NCBI GenBank assembly: GCA_050084515.1
Contig: CM114273.1
Location: 15,748,001-15,812,000, forward strand
Reading direction: 5' to 3'
Length of the DNA stretch: 64,000 nt
Origin: Blasia pusilla
Taxonomy: Eukaryota; Marchantiophyta; Marchantiopsida; Blasiales
The notes under the pieces were generated by a model, which ran no database searches, was not told the origin of the DNA, and was given only the letters and a program-made list of their open reading frames with translations. The position numbers and the translations under genes were made by a program. This document shows, one piece after another, positions 55,996 to 64,000 of this stretch. The first letter of the stretch is position 1. Each line of letters starts with the position of its first letter.

Positions 55996-57640
55996 CGTGA
56001 CCTCACTCGGAGAGGACGCAACCTCCAGCTTTGGTTGCTATGTAGCAACCCTAGCCACCTCCGCAACAACCACTCCACTCTGACCTCCTACACCATGCTC
56101 CACATCCAAAAACTGAACATGTGCTACTCTAGCCGCCTTCGCACTCTTTGCTTGAACGACGTCCCAGGAAGTCCATGGGTGCCTATCTCTCCTCGTCTTG
56201 CCCCCAACCAATGCGTGTACAGACCCTGTAGGCAATGGTCCAACTCGTGGACGTGACGGCATGGATGACACTTGCATCCGTCTCTGCTCAGCCATACCTA
56301 GGCTGACTATCCATGTGAGACAGTTGAGGTCCATCGCCTGCCCCAACACCTGTCTTTGGGATGCCTTAGTCATCCCTTACACCGCCCTAGTACCGGTAGT
56401 GAACCCCATGGCGCGCTCGCGCTCATCTACTGTAGGCTCCTCCAATGCTTTGGTCACCTCATCCCAAATCATGCTTGGCCCTCCCTGACGAAAGGCATGG
56501 GATGATGGGAAGCTCACCAACGTAGGTAAGGCTGCCCTCAACTCCCCCACCCTATTGGCCATGGCCAACGGTGGTCTATCATCCCGTGTCACCACCTGAG
56601 ATCGACGCCCTAAGCCCAAAATAGCATCCACTGTGAGATCTAGTGCTCTCTGGACTCCAACGTATGCTCGACTCAGTACCTGTGATGGTATCAGGTTTGT
56701 CCACCACAGTCGTGGATGATGGGCACGTGACCCAACTCTCGCTGCATCTAACAACACAATAGGTCCCAACCAGAACCTCACCTGATGTACACTCGTCATC
56801 ACACGTGCACGAGTGTCTCCCAACAACGGCACGTTCTCCAAAATGTACGCTGGAGAACATATCTGACTCTCCTGCAAGTGTCGTACTACTCGCAAGATCT
56901 CCCAAAACATCCTCAGACCTTGCAATCCAAATCCTCGGCCAGCTGATGAATGACCCTGACATGGCCATCCAGCAATCACCAAATGAATGGTGCCAACTCT
57001 ATCCAGATCCTGCGCCCCCACCAAAGAGATGTCGGCGGGTAGCGTATGTTGATATCCCTGTACTGCAGATACCGGCAACAACTTAGGATACCTCTGGACC
57101 AATCTCGCCACGTGACGTAATGATACTTGCCGTGCGGTCTCATCTCTCTCCACATAAAGGTACTGATGCACCCGTATGCCCGTATGCCCGCCTGCAATAC
57201 TGCAACCAATCCGGTGTTAATCCCTCCGAAGAGATCTAACACCCTAACACCCTCTTCTGGGCACTGCCACACAACGGGTGTGGTATCCAATGGGCTCAAC
57301 GTCTCCACTCCAAGAGCCCGATCGCCACGTGACTCTCGCTGCTTTGGGATAAAAACATCACTCCACGCCTGCCTCACGAGGTCGTCAACACTCCTCTGTA
57401 GCTCTCGAGTCGTACCCCACAATGGTGAAGAGGCCTTGCCAACATGGGAAGAGACACCCGCCATGGCCTGTCTCTCCGTGGGACTATCCGCTACTGGGAC
57501 ATCCTCCGTATGTGCGTTCCCCTCCAACAACTCTCCTGGCCAGCTAACACTACCTGTGAAAGCTATCAACGTGGTCACAGACTCGCCTCGTGATCGACCA
57601 CCTCGTCTCGTAAACTGCACAGGTAATTGACTCATCCGGC
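55996..57640 (-). pseudogene. Gypsy C DNMT3-like C5 cytosine DNA methyltransferase
   Basis: It is encoded between protease and RT. It begins after an N-terminal linker (GRSRGESVTT...) with motif I VRVLDLFGGINTGLVAVLQAGI (about 57211-57245). An E-containing YLYVERDETARQVSLRHV follows, then motif IV IAGWPCQGHSSAGRGFGL with catalytic Cys (56950-56970) and motif VI YILENVPL (about 56830). Next come motif VIII LLDAARVGSRAHHPRLWWTNL (about 56700-56755) and the C-terminal AMGFTTG...QRQVLGQAMDLNCLTWIVSLGM (about 56300-56420). Motif VIII and the C-terminal block resemble DNMT3 rather than DRM, CMT or MET1. An 8-bp tandem duplication (57173-57188) shifts frame after motif I, and one stop lies at about 56377. 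The enzyme would use S-adenosylmethionine to methylate cytosine in DNA. Confidence 0.9.
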
Positions 57641-58260
57641 CGTCACCTGATCGCCATCGTGGTTGATAAGCAACGGTCTCCTCCCAGAAGTCTAGGATGA
57701 ATCCTACGGGATATAACAATGTACTCCCCACCAACACATCGTACGACTCAGCTAGTGTCGTAATCGCACGTGTGCGCACCATAACACTATCCGTCGCATG
57801 CTTTGGTTGGACTCTAACAACAATCTCCTGTCAAGTGATATACTGAGTTGGTGACACGCCCCCAATCGAGGTCTGTATCTGGAAGGGACAAGGCTCAATG
57901 TCGGCCTTCCGTAACCCCAACGCTAAACACGCCGCCTTCCCTAACATCAAGGGTTGCCCTCCCGAATCAAGTAGGATGCGTTGCGGGTGGTATACTATCC
58001 CCGTCGGACTAACCAAGCGAAATACTCCAGCTCGATTATCCAGTAACACTACTCCATGTGTCACACTGCTCGCTCTATGGCCGGTCAAGCTGGCGTATGT
58101 ACCAACTTTGCCGCCTCCGCATGCCATGACTTTGTGGGGAACGTCCCGAGCACCGGCTCTAAAGGCAAGTCCACCACCTCCTCAACTACCTCTGAACAAG
58201 AAGCAGTCATCTCTCCACGCTCACACAACGTGGCGATCAACCGGAACATCTCAAGTGGTC
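57641..58260 (-). pseudogene. Gypsy C protease
   Basis: HPQRILLDSGGQPLMLGKAACLALGLRKADIE (DSGG instead of DSGA) at about 57930-58020 and SYDVLVGSTLLYPVGFILDFWEE downstream. From 57782 the frame continues without a stop through the linker into methyltransferase motif I, showing a protease-methyltransferase polyprotein. A stop lies at about 57838. Confidence 0.85.
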
Positions 58261-61200
58261 CAACTCCCAACGTCGCCAACTCTATGGTGGGAAAATAGCG
58301 GAGTCTGACTCACTCTGGTGGCCACCTCCAACACTATGATCAACACTGACTCCACTCGAGCCGGTATAGGAGTTGTCACTCCAACTCCTCGTGATGTCGA
58401 CGTAGGTTCTTGAGCTATAGGCACCGCTGGTCGTCGAGGCACCATCGATGGTGTGTGTAGTGCCTCCAACAATGTGAACGACTGTGGAACCCTGGCGTGC
58501 CGCCCATCACTCCCCTCAGGTGGGTCAATCTCAACTCCACCTCTTGATGGCTTGGTGCCTCTCGCAGTACCCCAAGTCACCACTACAGCTGCCTCAACCT
58601 GGGCTGCACTACACATAAATCCCATACTAGCGAGATCCTCACCCGGATCAGGGTAAAAGGTAGAAGTTGGAGTCACACTAGCTGCTCGCAGCTCCGTGCC
58701 TTCCCTAAGCTGCATCATCGTCGTGGCAGCAATCCTCTGCTCCAACTGATCGATGCGTGAGAGAAGTGCCGGCTCTGGTGCTCCTGCTCCATCTCCTCTG
58801 GCTGGTGGTGATCCTCTACCACCACGTCCAGGAAGAATTCCCCGACCTCCTCTAGGACAACCGCCCCCAGGACCTCGGCCTACCTCTGGACGTGCCCCTC
58901 GGCGAAGGTCAAAACATCTATCCCTAGTGTGACCATATCTGTGGCAATGGTCACACTAGTGCTGTGGTGGGGCCATCCTCTGTGGCTCCTGAGCAATCGA
59001 AGGCGCTGGTGGTCCTCTCCCATGCTCTGGGCAGTCTCTCTGCCTATGGGCCCCTCCACACGTCCAACAAGACCACATCGGTCCCTGTTGGGCAATATAT
59101 GTAGATACGGGTCGTTGCCTCATAGGCCCACGGTACCCGTCGTGCTCTCTGGGCACACTGGCCCGCTCCCGTGGTACTGGTGCTCACTGTGGCACCTGTG
59201 GGGTCACCGTCGCTCGTGGACCCGTTGATTCTCGAGAAAATCCAGCGGTCACTACCTGCTCCTCACTCATGTTGAGCTCAATACGCTAAGACAACTCAAA
59301 GACCACCTTCAATGTGGGCTTCGCTGTGTGAATCAACACCGCATCTCGGACCCTCCTCCGTAGTTCTCGGTCCATAACCCCGTACCAATACTGGACTGAC
59401 TGCGCCTCAATCACTCCAAACGTAGCAATGATAAGCCTCCTCATGCGTGTGAATGCCTCTCTCAGACTCTCACCCGATCGTCGTTGAAAACTCATGTGCA
59501 CTCTTCAGCTTGGCGATGTCGTATAGTAAAATCAACCAGTGTGTAAACTCCTTCGTCATTAAGTGTTAGATAGAGTTTCATTAGTATTAAGTAAATTGGC
59601 TTAGAAAAAGGAGATTCTTATGTTTAAACCTCTTTATGGTGCCTCTTTTATGCGGGCCCAACTTTAGAAAAAGGAGGTAATAAATAAAAGATGACTTTAT
59701 AAAAGTAAAGTAGTTGCTTTAATGAAAAGCAAAAGTAGTCTTAATTGGTGGCTAGGTTAGTTGGGGTAATTTGGAAAATATCATGTGGGTAAAAGAGGAT
59801 ATTTTGGAAGAGATAAGAGGAAATCTACTTGTGTCAAAATGTGATTGGCTAAGCCTTGAGAGGAAGCCATGTGGCACAAGATAAGATAAGCTCCATTTCG
59901 TACTCTTGTGGATCCCTTATGAGTATATAAAGAGGAGGGACCTTCAAGGGTTCATCACCTTCTATTCCACATCTTGAGTCTCTCACGTCTCTCTTGAGTA
60001 TATGGCTTTGGGATTGCTTGCTCTTCCAATGAGAGTGGATCACCCCTCTTGGGAGAGTAACTTGACCATGGTCTATTCTTCGAGAGGTTTCTAGAGTATG
60101 GTGTGTGTGTGTGTGTGGGGATGAGAGGTTTGTCACCTTAGAAGAGTTTAGTCATACTAAAATAGCGGATGTTTTGACTTGTTACTTTCCCAATGAGAGT
60201 GGATTACCCCTCTTGGGAGAATAACTCCGCCAAAACCCATTCTTGAGGAGAGTAGAGAATGTCTGTCAAGCATGGATAGGGATGGAGCACGAGTTGTGCC
60301 CGACTTTCCTTTCCTCAATCCTTACCATGTGAAGGTACTCTTTGTGGATAGGCACTTGTTCACTCGCTATTTAGTTTATCACTTTGGGGAGGCGTTCATG
60401 AACCAGGTCATGCAATCTCCAACTCCAGTGATTCTTCCTATCGTCACATATGGAAGGACATGGGATTGTACTTTGTATATCCTTATATAGCGATCCATGG
60501 ATGTCAATAGGCCTGCTCAAGTAGGGTTTAACACTAGTTGTGCTATCTTCATTGTGTACAAGCGTAAAATAGTTTATAGGGATTTTATAGTTAGGAATTT
60601 TGGGGTCCGATGTTACGAAGAAGTGATCGCCTTGGCACTTCCATTTGTGATACCTGTCGTGAGAGAATGGAGAGTGTACATCATAATTTTGTATTGAAAA
60701 AGGAGAACTTATTAGAGAATTCACCTTGCATCGACCGCATCTACCGCAGCTAGAAGGCCCGCCCTTGCTCGAAGAAAGGCTCTCGACACGACAGCGGTGC
60801 GTACGCCCTGGTAGCTCTTCCCCAAATGTCGGAAGAACTCCACTGTGGGGCTGAAACTGGGTGGCCCTCTACCACTAGAGGTCTTTGCCACATCGCCTGT
60901 CTCACTGCCCTCCTCTCCATCTAGTCTCCGGGCTGATTGTGTGGGTCTCTCTCCTCTCACAATCCCATCATATGCCTCGCGACCACTAGTGGACACATAC
61001 CCTGGAGCCCAATACATCCTCCACGCATCGATCTCTACTCAATAGAGTGATCGAAACTCCATGTAGTCATCCATCGGAGGACCCTCCAAGTGCTGGAACA
61101 ACCCCTTCCATGCCATGAAAGGGTTGAACCGTGTCAGGGTCCGTATCTCGTGGAAGTCGCACCATGTGTCAAACTCGTGGATAAAATCATCTAAGTCGAT

Positions 61201-61392
61201 GTTGCCAAGTGCACCGGAGAAACGACGCATGCCCCGATGGCCCATGTCGTCCATCTCCTGCCAAGTACTACTGTCTCTGTCTGTGATCTCGTCACCAAAC
61301 CTAGTGTCCAATGATGACGATCCAGCCACGGATGGATGTCGAGGTAGCTCCTCATCGGTAATCCCTCGGTATCTCACTCCACTCCGTGTCAT
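58261..61392 (-). pseudogene. Gypsy C gag with two zinc knuckles, split by solo LTR
   Basis: The N-terminal part (61392-60800) reads MTRSGVRYRGITDEELPRH, then MDDMGHRGMRRFSGALGNID, FMAWKGLFQHLEGPPMDDY and AWRMYWAPGYVSTSG. After the 59517-60793 insertion it continues RRSGESLREAFTRMRRLIIATF and KVVFELS. Next come zinc knuckles CWTCGGAHRQRDC (about 59020-59060) and CDHCHRYGHTRDRC (about 58920-58960), an Arg/Gly-rich stretch and a coiled DQLEQRIAATTMMQL. Several stops are present. It would package element RNA. Confidence 0.85.
59517..60793 (+). mobile_element. Solo LTR (second LTR family), copy 2
   Basis: 1277 bp, TGTCGTATAG...CTCGACACGACA, with flanking 4-bp GCGA (59513-59516) and GCGG (60794-60797). 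Copy B shows the uninterrupted site. It is closely similar throughout to 2913-4169, including the TATATAAAGAGGAGGGACC promoter-like block at about 59926. It lies inside gag of gypsy C in the opposite orientation to the host element. Confidence 0.88.
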
Positions 61393-62624
61393 ACCACTAC
61401 TATTGCTCGCACTACCCCGTTCTTCCGAACCCTGGAAGAACGCCGTGATGACAAACCTTGTCTCACCCGCTCAAGCACTCAGACTCACCGAGAGTCTCCC
61501 ACACGCCTCACTAGCTCACCTATGCTAACATCAATCCCATGATGACATACCCGGCCTCACGCACGCTCAACACTCGGGCTCACCATGATCCTCCCAACTG
61601 ACTCACCTAACCTAGCGACACTCTCTCTCTGGTCATACACGCGACCCCTACTCGGCAATTGCCGTATATCTACCAACATGCTACACATGAAAAGAATCTA
61701 CACTCATCACCATCATTGCACCCACCTAGCACCAACTACTACCCAATACCCAGCACTCTCAATCACACACGTCAAGTGCGGGAAAAGGGACTCGAATGGG
61801 TTACCTGATCACGCCCTCCAACCTGCTGCACCGTCAACATACACTCCTCCACATGATATGACAATCTCCGCAACACAACACTCTCCTCGACCAACACGTT
61901 GATCCTCCCGTCAACAGATGCGGACAACCCGTCGACATCATGCGCACTGCCCCTCCATCGTCAACTCTCGCAACGCCCTCTCGCGCCCCAAAAACATCAT
62001 GTCACACAAACATCTCTGTCCATCCCCACACGCGGCATGTAACTTGACTCACCCTGGTCGGACTCCACTCCAACCACGTACGCCTTGTCCGACCACGTGA
62101 ACATGACCTCGACCACATCCGGACTCTCAACAACGTCTGCCCGACTGACCACGTCTGTCCGTGCCCTACCACGTTCGCCGGACTGACCTTGTCCATCCTA
62201 CCACGTTGGAGGGGGGGTAACTCGGCCCGCGGCCCTATGCGGCCCCTTGGGCCCTAAATGCCGGGGGGGGGGGCGCTCTGTCTGCCGTCTGCCCGTCGCC
62301 ATCCGCCCGTCCGCGCCCGCCGACCTAAACGCCCGTTAGCGCCCCCGGCGGCTGCAAGCCCTAATTCTCTTTTCTTCTCTCTCTCGACACCCTCACTTGC
62401 GTACACCCGACGCCCACTCCGTACTACACTCTGCCACTGTCCCCAATCCTTGTCCACCAACACAATGTGAGAAAAATGGACAGCGCTTCCGCCCACGGCC
62501 TTCCAAACAGAAAAATGACAAACACCCGCAACATACACGTCTCCAGGGGCTCCCGACCAAGGCAACTCGCTCGCCTACCTACAAACAACGAATTCCCTCC
62601 AACCCCCTGACATCTTTCTCATGT
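61393..62624 (-). other. Gypsy C leader between A1 and gag
   Basis: This non-coding leader is shared with copy B (47100-48398) and with the left edge of copy A (1-430). It includes GC-rich GGCCCGCGGCCCTATGCGGCC tracts and a G9 run. I could not identify a convincing primer-binding site complementary to a tRNA 3' end next to A1. Confidence 0.6.
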
Positions 62625-63104
62625 AAAAATAAAGAGTAGTAAAAATGGCACACCCGGCCTAAAACTCCACTCCTCAATCTACATCGGCATATTGGGCCTC
62701 GTCCACCTTGTGCTATCAAGGAATCTGGACGCTAGCACCGTAATCCTCTCTCACACACATACAAGGGAGGTGCTCCAACGGCCCAACATGAGAAAGATGG
62801 CTTAGGAAAGCCATCTTCCTCTCTTATATAGGGTTGGAAAGAGCCAAAAGGCTCTTCCCCTAAAAATAGCCCTCCCCTTGGTAACCTGCGCGCACAGGTT
62901 ACCAGGGGTGGGTGACCTCGTCAACAAGTCACCCGGTTGTAAAAGACCTCAACATGAAAGTTGTCAAAAACAACGTTCCTGACACAATGGACCTATCCTC
63001 AACTTCATCCGACACCGTGGGACAAAGTTACACTCAAGATAGTCCGCTGGCTCTTACGCCCTATCCACGATAGATCTCGGCCTATCGGCTACTCAGATGT
63101 GACA
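62625..63104 (-). repeat. Gypsy C terminal block A1
   Basis: The 480-bp block at the element's 5' end (- strand), beginning TGTCACATCTGAG with a TATATAAGAG promoter. It matches A2 (52209-52697) and the end of copy B (48399-48878). Interior to it the sequence changes to the leader, not to a B block. Confidence 0.88.
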
Positions 63105-64000
63105 ACCCTGACCTCAACATCCTCAATGATGTAGCCTACTCCCTGCCTTTTCAGAGAAGGACTTCTACATACATTTATGAAAATGGAAGTATCTCTCTAC
63201 TCTCAAGTGCTTCCTCCAAGATTGATCTACTCACAGACGCCATCGGTGCATCTCTTGACACTAATCTAACAATAGAGACAACTTCATTCCCATTCATGTT
63301 TCCCTTCCATCGTGGTCTACTTCTCTCGTTTTAGTACCTTTTTAGAGTATACACGTAATCAATCTCATCAATTGTTTAGCCCATTCTCATTTTACAAACC
63401 ACATTCACTTTTAATGCCCCAATTACGTCAATCTATTGCCTTATGTTCGAACTCACGTACATTTATACTTAATAAGGAGTTAGACAAACTGAAGAAGGAC
63501 AAGCCTAGCCTCTCTGAAGAAGGCCTATATCATCAGCTCTCAACGTACTCATTAAGGCCTCAAAGACCAGGTAGCCCATCCTGGCGTAGACGACATTTGA
63601 AAGATCTTAAGGCTATGGTACACAAGTGGGGAATGCCGCACTTATTCTTGACTCTTACTTCATATGAAGTTTCTACTACAAGATGGTATGAACTCACTGA
63701 TATAGAATCAATAATAAGCAAGTTTAACCCAACTTTTACTTGGCGTGATGCTCCAGCTGAGTGCGCTCAACTATTCCATGTCAGGCTTCATTCCTTTCTT
63801 TCATCCTTTATCACTTATGGTCCTCACTTACTTGGAAAAGTTCATGACTATATTATTCATTTTGAAGTGCAAGGCAGGGATAGTCTACACTGCCATATGA
63901 TACTATGGATAGATGAAGCCCATCTAAATCGAGTAACTTCATACATTTGCACTTACATTCCTACAACTAGCACACCAACATCAAGTCAGATGGCACACCT

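Larger units (their letters stand above)
52087..63104 (-). mobile_element. Ty3/gypsy copy C: gag-PR-DNMT-RT-RH-IN-PHD, most complete copy
   Basis: This 11,018-bp element, including a nested solo LTR, inserted in the Helitron frame. The Helitron reading NNDPYH|PDLNIL rejoins across it, and the 4-bp flanks are ACCT and ACCC (one change). On - the order is A1 repeat (63104-62625), leader, gag (61392 to about 58100, split by the solo LTR 59517-60793), protease, methyltransferase, RT, RNase H, integrase, PHD-like finger, polypurine tract, B1, A2 and B2. Each part carries a few stops or frameshifts, so it is inactive, but all domains can be read. Confidence 0.93.
51500..64000 (+). pseudogene. Helitron Rep/helicase protein, N-terminal part, split by gypsy C and cut by window edge
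   Basis: The left part (about 51500-52086) has FYVCDICIADKP (CXXC), a FVSMNSLLDSPLIGFNL region and, after a stop, INLQVNQLFKDYRTL and MNNDPYH. Gypsy C then intervenes. The right part (63105-64000) continues PDLNILNDVAYSLPF, FPFMFPFHRG, FSPFSFYKPHSLLMPQLRQS, WGMPHLFLTLT and FEVQGRDSLHCHMILW. The last is the HUH-type Rep motif (HCH) typical of Helitron helicase-like N-terminal domains, which nick DNA for rolling-circle transposition. A TAG at about 63331 and earlier stops show decay. The tyrosine and helicase parts lie beyond the edge. Confidence 0.8.

Overview
This is nuclear DNA from a green plant of the streptophyte line, probably a non-flowering one. The anchor is a spliced light-harvesting chlorophyll a/b protein gene of the LHCB2 kind (31186-32428). 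It keeps a 'CVTPELL' stretch that resembles bryophyte and charophyte versions more than angiosperm ones. Almost everything else recognisable is mobile DNA, much of it nested. No bacterial operons, rRNA genes or CRISPR arrays are visible.

Layout. 1-6172: a decayed Ty3/gypsy element on + (copy A), split by a solo LTR of a second family (2913-4169). 6173-7636: the 3' end of a non-LTR-type reverse-transcriptase element. 8754-11660: a predicted six-exon gene of unknown function whose splice phases agree. 14738-20817: a MULE-class DNA transposon with long inverted ends. 20818-30900: AT-rich DNA with a pair of short SINE-like repeats and a relic of the 6173 element. 30938-32680: the LHCB gene with its promoter and 3' end. 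34171-49443: a complete Copia element with 297-bp LTRs and a 5-bp target duplication. It is interrupted by a 3.85-kb DNA transposon of unrecognised class (37257-41106) and by gypsy copy B on - (42709-48878). About 51387 to the right edge: a Helitron gene interrupted by gypsy copy C on - (52087-63104), which itself carries a second solo LTR (59517-60793).

The most striking system is the gypsy family in copies A, B and C. Between protease and reverse transcriptase, its polyprotein carries a DNMT3-like cytosine-5 DNA methyltransferase (DLFGG, PCQ, ENV and the C-terminal GF/LGQ motifs). In copy C the integrase is followed by a PHD-finger-like zinc motif. The ends of copy C are arranged A1 ... B1-A2-B2, which resembles split direct repeats rather than two identical LTRs, yet the element has a DDE integrase and 4-bp target duplications. 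An element with its own chromatin writer (DNMT) and possible chromatin reader (PHD) could mark or target chromatin; that role is inference. Retrotransposons carrying cytosine methyltransferases have, as I recall, been reported from a charophyte alga and a dinoflagellate, so the class may be known while this combination and end structure deserve checking.

All three gypsy copies, the Copia element and the MULE carry stops or frameshifts and look dead. Insertion order from nesting: repeat array < Copia < (3.85-kb transposon, gypsy B); Helitron < gypsy C < solo LTR; gypsy A < solo LTR.
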